Source: Betaproteobacteria bacterium HGW-Betaproteobacteria-1
GTDB lineage: Bacteria; Pseudomonadota; Gammaproteobacteria; Burkholderiales; Methylophilaceae
DNA: 64,000 nucleotides
NCBI GenBank assembly: GCA_002842435.1
Contig: PHCX01000002.1
Span: 62,001 to 126,000, forward strand
Reading direction: 5' to 3'
A model generated the notes under the pieces. The model made no database searches, had not been told where the DNA came from, and saw only the letters and a program-made list of their open reading frames with translations. Below are positions 44,232 to 53,535 of this stretch, piece after piece. Both the position numbers and the translations under genes were made by a program. How positions within the stretch are numbered: the stretch's first letter is position 1; each line of letters begins with the position of its first letter.

Positions 44232-46124
44232 GGCCCGCTTGCCGAAACCATTCCCGGTTATCGTTTACGCCAGCAGCAACTGGAAATGGCGCAGGCCATC
44301 GCAGAGGCTATCAAGCAGGGCGGCCAGTTGGTGGCAGAGGCGGGTACCGGCACCGGCAAGACCTTTGCCTACTTGGTGCCGGCGCTGCTTTCCGGTGGCA
44401 AGGTGATTATTTCCACCGGCACCAAGACCTTGCAGGATCAGTTGTTCAACCGCGACTTGCCGGCCGTGCGCGATGCGTTGAAGGTGCCGGTGACGGTTTC
44501 CATGTTGAAGGGCAGGGCCAATTACGTCTGCCATTTTCATCTGGAACGGGCGGTGAACGAGGGGCGCTTCGTTTCGCGCGAGGATGCGAACTATGTGCAG
44601 AAGATTCGCACCTTTGCCGAAAACAGCAGCAGTGGCGACAAGGCGGAGCTGACCGATGTGCCGGAGAGTGCGACGGTGTGGCCTTCGGTGACTTCTACCC
44701 GCGACAATTGCATGGGGCAGGAATGCGCCTACTACAAGGATTGCTTCGTCATGGAGGCGCGCAAACGGGCGCTGGCGGCGGATGTGGTGGTGGTGAACCA
44801 TCATCTGTTCTTTGCCGATGTGATGCTGCGCGATGAGGGCGTCGCTGAGCTGCTGCCTTCCGCCAATACGGTGATCTTCGACGAGGCGCACCAGTTGCCG
44901 GAAGTGGCTGGCCTGTTCTTCGGCGAGGATGTTTCCACCAGCCAGATCATGGAACTGGCGCGCGATGCGCATGCCGAGTTCATCACCACAGCCAAGGATT
45001 GCCTGGCCTTGCCGGAGGCGACTGCGGCGCTGGAAAAAGCGGTGCGCGACTTCCGCCTGATCTTCGCTTATGAAGGCGCGCGCATGCCAGTGCAGAAGGC
45101 GCAGGCCTTGAAGAATTTTGATAGTGCCTACGATACGGTGCAGGAAAAACTGAAGGCGCTAAGCGCAGTGCTGGAAACCCAGGCTGAGCGTGACCCGGCG
45201 CTGGAGAATTGTTATGAGCGCAGTCTGGCCTTGGTCGTGCAGTTGCAGCGTTGGCGCACGGCAGAAGATGCCAACCTGGTGCGCTGGGTGGAAGTGTTCA
45301 CGCAATCCGTACAATTGCACGCGACGCCGCTTTCAGTGGCGGAAGGTTTCGGCAAACAACTCAATGCGCAACCGCGTTCCTGGATATTCACTTCTGCCAC
45401 GCTGGCGGTGCGCAACGATTTCAGTCATTACCTGGCGCAGATGGGGCTGGAGCAGGCAAACACCGGCTACTGGAGCAGTCCTTTTGATTATGATCAGCAG
45501 GCCTTGCTTTATGTGCCGCAGGACATGCCGGAGCCGAACAGCAGCGCTTACACGGCGGCGGTTGCCGCTGCCGCGCTGCCGGTGATTCAGGCCAGCCGTG
45601 GGCGGGCTTTCGTCTTGTGCACCAGCTTGCGCGCCATGCGCGAAGTGCACGCACTGCTGAAGGATGCCTTCTCCAGCAATGGCATGGAATATCCGCTGCT
45701 GATTCAGGGCGAAAGCTCGCGCACCGAGCTGCTGGAGCGCTTCCGCAAATTGGGTAATGCGGTGCTGGTAGGTTCGCAGAGTTTCTGGGAAGGTGTCGAT
45801 GTGCGCGGCGAGGCGCTTTCCGCCGTCATCATCGACAAACTGCCGTTCGCGCCGCCGGACGACCCGGTACTGGCTGCGCGCATCGACAAGATGAATAGCG
45901 AAGGCAAAAACGCCTTCATGGAATACCAGCTGCCTTATGCGGTCATTACCTTGAAGCAGGGCGCCGGCCGTTTGATCCGTGACGAGACCGACCGCGGCGT
46001 GCTGGTGATCTGCGATCCGCGACTGATCAGCAAGCCTTATGGCAGAAGGGTTTGGCAGAGCTTGCCGCCGTTCAGACGGACACGGAATGTTACCGATGTG
46101 ACGACATTCTTTTCTTGCGAATAA
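44199..46124 (+). CDS. DinG/YoaA-family ATP-dependent helicase
   Basis: 641 residues from ATG 44199. XPD-like 5'-3' iron-sulfur helicase. Walker A AGTGTGKT (48-55), four Cys for a 4Fe-4S cluster (YVCHFHLER, then DNCMGQECAYYKDC), DEAH box VIFDEAHQLPE, and C-terminal VGSQSFWEGVDVRGEAL and GAGRLIRDETDRG. The YRLRQQQLEMAQAI start is the Q-motif region. YoaA is a closer match than DinG by length and Cys pattern; roles lie in replication-fork and R-loop repair. A partial copy of its start lies at 43.3 kb. The stop is inside a palindrome belonging to the next gene's promoter. Confidence 0.93.
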   Translation: MSDLTHVFSPQGPLAETIPGYRLRQQQLEMAQAIAEAIKQGGQLVAEAGTGTGKTFAYLVPALLSGGKVIISTGTKTLQDQLFNRDLPAVRDALKVPVTVSMLKGRANYVCHFHLERAVNEGRFVSREDANYVQKIRTFAENSSSGDKAELTDVPESATVWPSVTSTRDNCMGQECAYYKDCFVMEARKRALAADVVVVNHHLFFADVMLRDEGVAELLPSANTVIFDEAHQLPEVAGLFFGEDVSTSQIMELARDAHAEFITTAKDCLALPEATAALEKAVRDFRLIFAYEGARMPVQKAQALKNFDSAYDTVQEKLKALSAVLETQAERDPALENCYERSLALVVQLQRWRTAEDANLVRWVEVFTQSVQLHATPLSVAEGFGKQLNAQPRSWIFTSATLAVRNDFSHYLAQMGLEQANTGYWSSPFDYDQQALLYVPQDMPEPNSSAYTAAVAAAALPVIQASRGRAFVLCTSLRAMREVHALLKDAFSSNGMEYPLLIQGESSRTELLERFRKLGNAVLVGSQSFWEGVDVRGEALSAVIIDKLPFAPPDDPVLAARIDKMNSEGKNAFMEYQLPYAVITLKQGAGRLIRDETDRGVLVICDPRLISKPYGRRVWQSLPPFRRTRNVTDVTTFFSCE

Positions 46125-46140
46125 GAATTATTCTTGATAA
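46118..46140. promoter_or_regulatory. Candidate Fur-like palindrome before the iron transporter
   Basis: AAGAATTATTCTT (46123-46135) is a 13-bp palindrome in an AT-rich stretch 44-62 bp before fbpA. Agreement with the strict 19-bp Fur consensus is only about 10 of 19, so binding is plausible because of context more than sequence. Confidence 0.4.
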
Positions 46141-46183
46141 GATGGGTCCCAACTTATCCATAAACTTTTGTTCAGGATTCCCC

Positions 46184-47182
46184 ATGTTCTCTCGCATTGT
46201 TTCCACCTTGCTGTTGGGTGTGTTCGCTGTGTCAGCCGCGCATGCTGCAGATGAGGTCGTAGTCTATTCAGCGCGCGCCGAGCAGTTGATCAAGCCGATG
46301 TTCGATGCCTTCACCAAGGAGACCGGCGTACCGGTCAAGTTCATCACTGACAAGGAAGGCCCGTTGATGGAGCGTCTGCGTGCCGAAGGCCCGAACACTC
46401 CTGCCGACCTGTTGCTGACAGTGGATGCCGGCAACCTGTGGCAGGCGGCGAATGCCGGCCTGTTGAAGCCGGTGCAGTCCAAAGTGCTGGATGCCAATAT
46501 CCCTGCCCACCTGAAAGACCCGGATAACCAGTGGTTCGGTCTTTCCATCCGCGCCCGTACCATTGTCTACAACACGAAGAAGCTGAAACCTGCCGACTTG
46601 ACTACCTATGAAGATCTGGCCAGCCCGAAGTGGAAGGGCAAGCTGTGCCTGCGTACCTCAAAGAAGGTCTATAACCAGTCTCTGGTGGCGATGATGATTG
46701 CGGAAAAGGGCGAAGCCGAGACCGAGAAGATCGTCAACGGCTGGGTGAGCAATCTGGCGACTGATGTGTTCCCGGACGACACCAAGCTGATGGAGGCGAT
46801 CGCCGTCGGCCAGTGTGATGTCGGCATCGTCAATACCTATTATTACGGCCGCCTGATCGAGAAAAAGCCGAACCTGCCATTGGCCTTGTTCTGGCCGAAC
46901 CAGAAAAACAGCGGCGTGCACGTCAATGTCTCCGGTGCCGGTGTGGTCAAGCACAGCAAGAACGAAAAAGGCGCCGTGCAGTTGCTCGAATGGTTCTCCT
47001 CCGAAAACGGCCAGCGCATGTTCGCCGACCTCAATATGGAATACCCCGCCAACCCGTCCTACAAGCCTGATCCGGTAGTAGCCAGCTGGGGCGAGTTCAA
47101 ACATAATCTGATCAATGTGGCCAAGGCTGGCGAGTTGCAGGCGGCGGCGGTCAGACTGATGGACAGAGCCCGTTATAAATGA
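46184..47182 (+). CDS. fbpA: Fe(3+) ABC transporter, periplasmic binding protein (FbpA/FutA type)
   Basis: 332 residues with signal peptide (AVSAAHA-AD). Periplasmic iron-binding protein of the bacterial transferrin class: starts EVVVYSARAEQLIKPMFDAF after cleavage, contains LLTVDAGNLWQAANAGLLKP, YEDLASPKWKGKLCLRTSK, and the tyrosine cluster NTYYYGRL that chelates Fe3+. Followed six bases later by the permease, so fbpABC is one operon. The start at ATG 46184 gives the signal peptide; the open frame begins further upstream without support. Confidence 0.93.
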   Translation: MFSRIVSTLLLGVFAVSAAHAADEVVVYSARAEQLIKPMFDAFTKETGVPVKFITDKEGPLMERLRAEGPNTPADLLLTVDAGNLWQAANAGLLKPVQSKVLDANIPAHLKDPDNQWFGLSIRARTIVYNTKKLKPADLTTYEDLASPKWKGKLCLRTSKKVYNQSLVAMMIAEKGEAETEKIVNGWVSNLATDVFPDDTKLMEAIAVGQCDVGIVNTYYYGRLIEKKPNLPLALFWPNQKNSGVHVNVSGAGVVKHSKNEKGAVQLLEWFSSENGQRMFADLNMEYPANPSYKPDPVVASWGEFKHNLINVAKAGELQAAAVRLMDRARYK

Positions 47183-47187
47183 GTTGA

Positions 47188-48867
47188 ATGGAGACAATTA
47201 AACTCGATCACATGACAAAAGCGCCGAAACTGAGCGCTTTTGTTTTGAGTTTGCCGGCGATTTACAAGGATCGCTGGCGTCTTGTTGCCCTCGTTTTTGC
47301 CACGCTGGTATTGATTCCGGTGCTGGTGGTGATCTCCTCCTTCTTTCATCCGGAGAAGGAAGTCTGGCAACATCTTTATGAGCATGTGCTGGGTGATTTG
47401 CTGCTGAATACCCTGTGGCTGGTGCTCGGGGTTGGTGCCAGCACGCTGCTGCTCGGTGTCAGCCTGGGCTGGCTGACCGCGGTCTGCCAGTTTCCCGGTC
47501 GGCGCATCCTGAGCTGGGCGCTGTTGCTGCCGATCGCCATTCCCGCCTATGTTACGGCCTTCGTCTTTATCGGGCTGCTGGATTTCACCGGCCCGCTGCA
47601 AGGCTGGTTGCGCGAAGCCTTCGGCAGCAGCGACTGGTTCCCGCGCATCCGCTCCACCGGCGGCGTGATTCTGGTCATGAGCCTGGCGCTTTATCCCTAT
47701 GTCTATCTGCTGGCGCGCAATGCCTTTGCCACGCAAGGCAAGCGCGCGCTCGAAGCGGCACAGGCGCTGGGGCATTCGCGCACCAGCGGTTTTTTTCGTG
47801 TGGCGCTGCCCATGGCGCGGCCCTGGATCGTCGGCGGCCTGATGCTGGCGCTGATGGAAACGCTGGCGGATTTCGGCACGGTTTCCGTGTTCAACTACGA
47901 TACTTTCACCACGGCCATCTACAAGACCTGGTTCGGCATGTTCTCGCTGGATGCTGCCTCGCAGCTGGCTTCGCTGCTGGTCATCATCGTCTTTGTGTTG
48001 CTGATACTGGAGCAGCTTTCACGTTCCCGCATGCGTTATACCCAGGCCGGCCGCCATCAGGAGACCGGACGTATCAAGCTCAAAGGCATGACGGCTTGGG
48101 GCGCAACGCTGTTTGCAGTCACCGTGGTCAGCATCGCCTTCATCGTTCCGCTGATGCAGTTGCTGATCTGGGCGGCCAACGTGTTTGCCGACGACTTCGA
48201 CAGCCGTTATCTGGGTTTTCTGCAACATACCTTGATGCTGGCCGGCATCGCAGCCGTCATTACGGCGGTGGGCGCCTTGCTGCTTTCCTACGCCGCAAGG
48301 CGCAACACCGACAGCCTGACCCGGACCTGCGTGCGCATTGCGACCATCGGTTATGCCTTGCCCGGCACCGTGCTGGCGGTCGGTGTCTTCGTCGCTATTG
48401 CCTGGGTGGACCGTACTTTGTTGCAGGTGTTGCAGCCGATCATGCAGATCGAGGCCGGCATGCTGCTGCAGGGCAGTCTGCTGATTATGCTGGTGGCCTA
48501 TATGGCGCGCTTCATGGCAGTCGGTTTCAATCCCGTGGATAGCGCCATGCAGCGCCTGCCGCTAAGCCTGGACGATGTTTCGCGCACGCTGGGCGTCAGC
48601 AGCCTGACGATGCTGCGCCGGGTACATGCGCCGATACTGCGCGGCGGCATGGTGACGGCGCTGATCCTGGTATTCGTCGATGTCATGAAGGAAATGCCGA
48701 TTACCCTGATGACACGCCCGTTCGGCTGGGATACGCTGGCGGTGCGCATCTTTGAAATGACCTCGGAAGGCGAGTGGGAGCGGGCGGCATTGCCCGCCGT
48801 AACGCTGGTGCTGGTGGGGTTGCTGCCGATCATCTTTTTAAGCCGTCACGGTAATGTGAATGAATAA
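47188..48867 (+). CDS. fbpB: Fe(3+) ABC transporter, permease (FbpB type)
   Basis: 559 residues, about twelve transmembrane helices in two homologous halves (about 30-290 and 300-550), each with an EAA-like loop (EAAQALGHSRTSGFFRVALPMARP and DVSRTLGVSSLTMLRRVHAPIL). This fused permease is typical of FbpB/SfuB iron importers. Overlaps the ATPase gene by eight bases. ATG 47188 or 47212 are both possible starts. Confidence 0.93.
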   Translation: METIKLDHMTKAPKLSAFVLSLPAIYKDRWRLVALVFATLVLIPVLVVISSFFHPEKEVWQHLYEHVLGDLLLNTLWLVLGVGASTLLLGVSLGWLTAVCQFPGRRILSWALLLPIAIPAYVTAFVFIGLLDFTGPLQGWLREAFGSSDWFPRIRSTGGVILVMSLALYPYVYLLARNAFATQGKRALEAAQALGHSRTSGFFRVALPMARPWIVGGLMLALMETLADFGTVSVFNYDTFTTAIYKTWFGMFSLDAASQLASLLVIIVFVLLILEQLSRSRMRYTQAGRHQETGRIKLKGMTAWGATLFAVTVVSIAFIVPLMQLLIWAANVFADDFDSRYLGFLQHTLMLAGIAAVITAVGALLLSYAARRNTDSLTRTCVRIATIGYALPGTVLAVGVFVAIAWVDRTLLQVLQPIMQIEAGMLLQGSLLIMLVAYMARFMAVGFNPVDSAMQRLPLSLDDVSRTLGVSSLTMLRRVHAPILRGGMVTALILVFVDVMKEMPITLMTRPFGWDTLAVRIFEMTSEGEWERAALPAVTLVLVGLLPIIFLSRHGNVNE

Positions 48868-49912
48868 TAACGCTTTGCTCGAACTCAGGAATGTCAGCCA
48901 GTCTTATGGCGATTTGCGCGTGGTCCAGGATCTTTCCCTGCAACTGGCAAAAGGCCAGATCGGCTGCCTGCTGGGTCCGTCCGGCTGCGGCAAGACCACG
49001 GTGCTGCGGCTGATTGCCGGTTTCGAGCGCCTGAGCGCGGGCGAAATCAGGCTCAACGGTGCAGCGGTGGCTACGCCTCATTTCAGCCTGCCGACGGAAA
49101 AACGCCGCATCGGCATGGTGTTTCAGGATTACGCCCTGTTTCCGCATCTGACGGTATTCGAGAATGTGGCTTTCGGCTTGCACCAGATGGAAAAATCGCT
49201 ACGCGGTCCGCGTGTAATGGAATTGCTGGAGGTAGTGGGCTTGGCAGCAGCCGCGAACAAGTATCCGCATGAGCTCTCCGGCGGCCAGCAGCAGCGTGTC
49301 GCCGTGGCCCGTGCGCTGGCGCCTAGCCCCGATCTGTTGCTGCTGGACGAACCGTTTTCCAATCTGGACAGCGACCTGCGCGAACGCCTGTCACAGGAGA
49401 TCCGCGAAGTGCTGAAAAGCCAGAACGCGACGGCGATTCTGGTGACGCACGACCAGCACGAGGCGTTCGCCATGGCGGACGAGATCGGTGTCATGCATCA
49501 GGGCATGATTCAGCAGTGGGACACTGCCTATAACCTGTATCACAAGCCTAACAGCCGCTTCGTTGCCGATTTTGTCGGCAAGGGTGTGCTATTGAGCGGT
49601 GAAGTTATAGAGCGCGGCCGGGTGATGACAGACCTTGGCGGTTTGTATGGTGAATTGCCGGATGCTGTCGGGGTCGGCCAGACAGTCGATATCCTGTTGC
49701 GGCCGGACGATATCGTGCACGATGATGCGAGCAAATTACAGGCAACCATCATGCATAAAGCATTTCAGGGCGCTGATATTTTGTATACGCTGAGGCTTGA
49801 ATCCGGCCAGCAGGTGCTTTCTCTGGTGCCATCGCACCACAATCACAAACTGGGCGAGAAGATCGGCATTCGCCTGGAGATCGATCATGTGATTGCTTTC
49901 AGGCGTACCTGA
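48860..49912 (+). CDS. fbpC: Fe(3+) ABC transporter, ATPase (FbpC type)
   Basis: 350 residues. Walker A GPSGCGKTT (39-47), Q-loop VFQDYALFPHL, signature LSGGQQQRVAVARAL, Walker B LLLLDEPFSNLD, and switch His (LVTHDQHEAF). The C-terminal 110 residues form the TOBE-like regulatory domain seen in FbpC. Last gene of the operon. Confidence 0.94.
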   Translation: MNNNALLELRNVSQSYGDLRVVQDLSLQLAKGQIGCLLGPSGCGKTTVLRLIAGFERLSAGEIRLNGAAVATPHFSLPTEKRRIGMVFQDYALFPHLTVFENVAFGLHQMEKSLRGPRVMELLEVVGLAAAANKYPHELSGGQQQRVAVARALAPSPDLLLLDEPFSNLDSDLRERLSQEIREVLKSQNATAILVTHDQHEAFAMADEIGVMHQGMIQQWDTAYNLYHKPNSRFVADFVGKGVLLSGEVIERGRVMTDLGGLYGELPDAVGVGQTVDILLRPDDIVHDDASKLQATIMHKAFQGADILYTLRLESGQQVLSLVPSHHNHKLGEKIGIRLEIDHVIAFRRT

Positions 49913-50004
49913 CGATCCAGGTTTGCCTGTTCAAGAGTGCAAGTCGAATACTTGTATCAGCATCGGTATGGCAAAATAGCGGCTTGATCCATTAAGCTGC
50001 CTTG

Positions 50005-50694
50005 ATGAATATCCTCGCACTCGATACTTCTACCGAATTTCTCTCACTCGCGCTCCAATACCAGGGGCGTGTCTTTGCGCGCCATTCTCACGCCGGACAA
50101 AGCCATTCGCAGCAGATATTGCCGACCGTGCGCGAATTGCTGGATGAGGCGCAGATCGACATGCAGGATTTGCATGCCATCGTTTATGGTGCCGGCCCCG
50201 GTTCATTCACCGGCCTGCGTATCGCCTGTGGCGTGGCGCAGGGGCTGGCATTCGGTTCCGGTCTGCCGGTGCTTGGTGTCAGTACCTTGATGGCGCTGGC
50301 GGAAGCGAGCGGCCACTCACGCGTGATCGCCTGCCTCGATGCGCGCATGGGCGAGGTCTATTATGCGGTCTTTGTGCGGGCTGGTGCCGGTTGGCATACC
50401 GTTATGGAGCCCGGGCTTTACAAACCGACCGAGCTGCCGGCGATTGAAGGTCGTGACTGGGTTGGCGTCGGCAACGGCTGGGCGGCCTACAGCGAAGAGC
50501 TGCATGGCTGCTACGGTGCACAGGTGAGAGAGACCATGCCGGAACAGTATCCGGAAGCGCGCGCCATGCTGGCGCTGGCTGAGCCGCGTCTGGCGGCCGG
50601 ACAGGGCTTGCCGGCTTCGGAAGCGGCACCGGTCTATATCCGCAACCGCGTCGCCCTGAAGACGCATGAGCGCGAAGCCGGACAGAAGCTGTGA
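50005..50694 (+). CDS. tsaB: tRNA threonylcarbamoyladenosine complex dimerisation protein TsaB
   Basis: 229 residues. ASKHA-fold partner of TsaD and TsaE in t6A synthesis. NILALDTSTEFLSLAL at the start, SQQILPTVRELLDEA, and GAGPGSFTGLRIACGVAQGLAFG are diagnostic. ATG 50005 is preferred over TTG 50002. Its TGA overlaps the GTG start of rimI, the common tsaB-rimI arrangement; tsaC is at the left edge of the window. Confidence 0.95.
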   Translation: MNILALDTSTEFLSLALQYQGRVFARHSHAGQSHSQQILPTVRELLDEAQIDMQDLHAIVYGAGPGSFTGLRIACGVAQGLAFGSGLPVLGVSTLMALAEASGHSRVIACLDARMGEVYYAVFVRAGAGWHTVMEPGLYKPTELPAIEGRDWVGVGNGWAAYSEELHGCYGAQVRETMPEQYPEARAMLALAEPRLAAGQGLPASEAAPVYIRNRVALKTHEREAGQKL

Positions 50695-51152
50695 ACGCCG
50701 TGCTGAAACCTGATGTACAGCTGAGGCCGATGCAGATGGAAGACCTCGATGCGGTCATGCGTATCGAGCCGACCATTTATCCGTTTCCCTGGTCGCTGGG
50801 TAATTTCAAGGATTCGCTCAATACCGGCTACAGCTGCTGGGTGTTTGAACAGGACGGCCGGATGGCGGGCTATGTGGTCATGATGCTGGTGCTGGATGAG
50901 GCGCACCTGCTCAATATCAGCGTGGCCCGATATGCGCAGGGACAGGGCTATGGCGACATGCTGCTGTCATTCCTCATGGACAAGGCGCGTGAACACGGCG
51001 CACTCAACATGTTTCTGGAAGTGCGTGTTTCCAACAAGATTGCAATCAACCTTTACGAGAAAAAGGGCTTCAATGAGATGGCCATCCGTCCGCGCTATTA
51101 TCCGGCCGAGAACGGGCGCGAAGATGCCATGCTGATGGGGGCCGCACTATGA
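50691..51152 (+). CDS. rimI: Ribosomal protein S18-alanine N-acetyltransferase
   Basis: 153 residues, GTG start overlapping the tsaB stop (GTGA). GNAT fold with [20 protein letters not shown] (the Gln-x-x-Gly-x-Gly acetyl-CoA loop), [20 protein letters not shown] and [17 protein letters not shown], the RimI C-terminal signature. Acetylates the N-terminal alanine of ribosomal protein S18. Confidence 0.93.
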   Translation: MNAVLKPDVQLRPMQMEDLDAVMRIEPTIYPFPWSLGNFKDSLNTGYSCWVFEQDGRMAGYVVMMLVLDEAHLLNISVARYAQGQGYGDMLLSFLMDKAREHGALNMFLEVRVSNKIAINLYEKKGFNEMAIRPRYYPAENGREDAMLMGAAL

Positions 51153-51165
51153 TCGGGATGACACC

Positions 51166-52020
51166 ATGAGCCTGAATCGTGATGACATGCTGCGTGAGCT
51201 GGAATTGTTGCCGGTCTGGAAACAGCGCGAGCTACCGCCACCTGGCAGGGAGGCGGCCGTTCCCGAGGTGCGGGTGCCTGTCAGCGAGGAGCCGAGACCA
51301 GCGCCAGAGCCGGTTCTGCAGCAGGTAGCTGAAGTGGCGCCGGTGCCTGACGCGACTGAAGTGATAGCCGAAGTAGAAGTTGAAATAGAAGCTGAAGTAA
51401 AAGCCGAGCCGGCAGTCTTTGCTGAAAACCGGCTGGAGCAGATCCGGCATCTGGACTGGCAGGCCTTGCAGGCTTGCGTGCAAAGCTGTGTCGCTTGTGA
51501 ATTGTCGGTGAGCCGCACACAGACCGTGTTCGGCGTGGGCGATCCGCAAGCTGAATGGTTGTTCGTCGGCGAGGCGCCGGGCGTGGAAGAGGATCGCAAG
51601 GGCGAGCCTTTCGTCGGCCAGGCCGGCAAGCTGCTGGATAACATGCTGGCTGCTATCAAGCTCAAGCGCGGGCAGAATACCTATATTGCCAACATCATGA
51701 AATGCCGGCCGCCGGAAAATCGTGATCCGCATCGTAAGGAAATCGTGCAGTGCGAACCGTTTCTTGAGCGGCAGGTGGCGTTGATGCAGCCAAAACTGAT
51801 TCTGGCGCTGGGCCGTGTTGCCTCGCAGACGTTGCTGCAGACCGACGCTACGGTGGCCGAATTGCGTGGCAAGTTGCACAGCTACAACGGCGTGCCGGTT
51901 ATCGTGACCTATCATCCGGCATATCTGCTGCGCAATCTTGCCGACAAGGCCAAGGCTTGGGAAGATTTGTGCTTTGCACGTCGCACCATGCAGGAGTTGC
52001 AGACAGCAGGAGAAGCTTGA
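51166..52020 (+). CDS. Uracil-DNA glycosylase, family 4 (Fe-S type)
   Basis: 284 residues. N-terminal 85 residues are a Pro/Glu/Val/Ala-rich low-complexity linker; the glycosylase domain starts at about 93. Fe-S cysteines in [13 protein letters not shown] and [11 protein letters not shown]; active-site motif [17 protein letters not shown]-terminal motif YHPAYLLRN. Removes uracil from DNA. Third gene of the tsaB-rimI-udg unit, 13 bp after rimI. Some family members are fused to DNA polymerase by such linkers, but no fusion partner is present. Confidence 0.92.
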   Translation: MSLNRDDMLRELELLPVWKQRELPPPGREAAVPEVRVPVSEEPRPAPEPVLQQVAEVAPVPDATEVIAEVEVEIEAEVKAEPAVFAENRLEQIRHLDWQALQACVQSCVACELSVSRTQTVFGVGDPQAEWLFVGEAPGVEEDRKGEPFVGQAGKLLDNMLAAIKLKRGQNTYIANIMKCRPPENRDPHRKEIVQCEPFLERQVALMQPKLILALGRVASQTLLQTDATVAELRGKLHSYNGVPVIVTYHPAYLLRNLADKAKAWEDLCFARRTMQELQTAGEA

Positions 52021-52085
52021 AACGCAGGCAGTACGGCATCATCTTTCCGCTATGTCGGGGTTTGATTTTTTCAGGAGGTTTCATC

Positions 52086-52673
52086 ATGCGTAGAATTTTC
52101 ACTGCTTTATTGGTGCTGGTGGCGTTGAGCCTGTCCGGCTGCGGTTACAATAAATTGCAGGCGACCGACGAGCAGATCAATGCCGCCTGGTCCGAAGTGC
52201 TCAATCAGTACCAGCGCCGCGCCGATCTGGTGCCGAATCTGGTCAATGTGGTCAAGGGCTATGCCGCGCATGAGCAGGAGGTGCTGGAGAACGTCACCAA
52301 TGCCCGTGCCCGTGTCGGAGGCATCCAGGCGACACCGGAACTACTCAACGATGAACAGGCTTTTGCCAGATTCCAGGCAGCGCAGGGTGAGCTGACATCG
52401 GCCATCTCGCGGCTACTGGTGGTTGCCGAGAACTACCCGCAACTGAAGGCCGACGGCCTGTTCCGCGACCTGCAGGCACAGCTTGAAGGCACCGAAAACC
52501 GCATCACTGTCGCCCGCAACCGCTACATTCAGGCGGTGCAGGAGTACAACGTTACGGTGCGCTCTTTCCCCAGCAACCTGACGGCCATGGTGTTCGGCAT
52601 GAAGACCAAGCCCAATTTCACTGTGGAAAACGAACAGGCAATTTCCCAGCCGCCTGTAGTCAATTTCGACTAA
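52086..52673 (+). CDS. lemA: LemA-family lipoprotein
   Basis: 195 residues from ATG 52086 after AGGAGG. Signal peptide with lipobox LSLSGC (Cys19), then the LemA helical domain: QATDEQINAAWSEVLNQYQRR, RADLVPNLVNVVKGYAAHE, ENVTNARARV, and AENYPQLKADGLFRDLQAQLEG. Function unclear; almost always next to TPM-domain proteins, as here. Confidence 0.93.
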   Translation: MRRIFTALLVLVALSLSGCGYNKLQATDEQINAAWSEVLNQYQRRADLVPNLVNVVKGYAAHEQEVLENVTNARARVGGIQATPELLNDEQAFARFQAAQGELTSAISRLLVVAENYPQLKADGLFRDLQAQLEGTENRITVARNRYIQAVQEYNVTVRSFPSNLTAMVFGMKTKPNFTVENEQAISQPPVVNFD

Positions 52674-52675
52674 GC

Positions 52676-53524
52676 ATGCAACGTCTGCTGCTGGCCTTCT
52701 GTTTGCTGCTTTTACCGCTCGTCAGTGCGGCGGAAGTTGCGGTGCCGCCGCTGACAGCGCGCGTCACCGATCAGGCCGGCGTGCTACAAGCCGGACAGCG
52801 GGCGGCGCTAGAATCGCGTCTTGCTGCACTGGAGCAGGAGAAGGGCAGCCAGATCGCCGTGCTGATCGTGGCAACTACGCAGCCGGAAACCATCGAGCAG
52901 TATTCCATTCGCGTCGCAGAAAACTGGCAGTTGGGTCGCAAGGGTGTCGATGACGGTTTGCTGATTCTGCTGGCAACGAACGACAGAACCATGCGCATCG
53001 AAGTTGGTTATGGTCTGGAGGGCGTGATTCCGGACGCGATAGCCAAGCGCGTTATCGCCGAGATCATGACGCCGTATTTCCGTCAGGGCGATTTTTATGG
53101 CGGGCTGGATGCCGCCGTGACGCAACTGGTGGCGCTGGTGGCCGGTGAGCCTTTGCCGCCGCCGGTCAAGCAGAATCAGGCATCCTCGATCGGTGACATG
53201 CTGCCATTGCTGCTGTTCGGTGCGATTGCCGTCGGCGGCATTCTGCGTGCCATTTTCGGGCGCTTTCTCGGTGGCAGCATCAGTGGTGGCCTGATCGGCA
53301 TTGCCGTCTGGTTGCTGGGTGGCGGTCTGCTGTTTGCCCTGATTCTCGGTATCCTTGCCTTTGTCATGACGCTGAGCGGTGGCATGGGCGGCGGTCTGGG
53401 TGGAACGCGAGGCGGTATGGGCGGTGGCGGTTTCGGAGGAGGAGGAGGAGGGGGAGGAGGGGGAGGGGGATTCTCCGGCGGTGGCGGCGGTTTCGGTGGC
53501 GGTGGTGCGTCAGGCAGATGGTGA
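52676..53524 (+). CDS. TPM-domain membrane protein with Gly-rich tail (YgcG-like)
   Basis: 282 residues. Signal peptide (to about Ala18), TPM domain (about 24-150: VTDQAGVLQAGQRAALESRL, GSQIAVLIVATTQPETIEQYS, GLLILLATNDRTMRIEVGYGLEG), two transmembrane helices (about 178-200 and 205-240), and a C-terminal Gly-rich stretch with twelve Gly in a row (53435-53470). Starts two bases after the lemA stop. Paired with a second TPM gene downstream. Confidence 0.9.
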   Translation: MQRLLLAFCLLLLPLVSAAEVAVPPLTARVTDQAGVLQAGQRAALESRLAALEQEKGSQIAVLIVATTQPETIEQYSIRVAENWQLGRKGVDDGLLILLATNDRTMRIEVGYGLEGVIPDAIAKRVIAEIMTPYFRQGDFYGGLDAAVTQLVALVAGEPLPPPVKQNQASSIGDMLPLLLFGAIAVGGILRAIFGRFLGGSISGGLIGIAVWLLGGGLLFALILGILAFVMTLSGGMGGGLGGTRGGMGGGGFGGGGGGGGGGGGFSGGGGGFGGGGASGRW

Positions 53525-53535
53525 GGACAGAGGAT

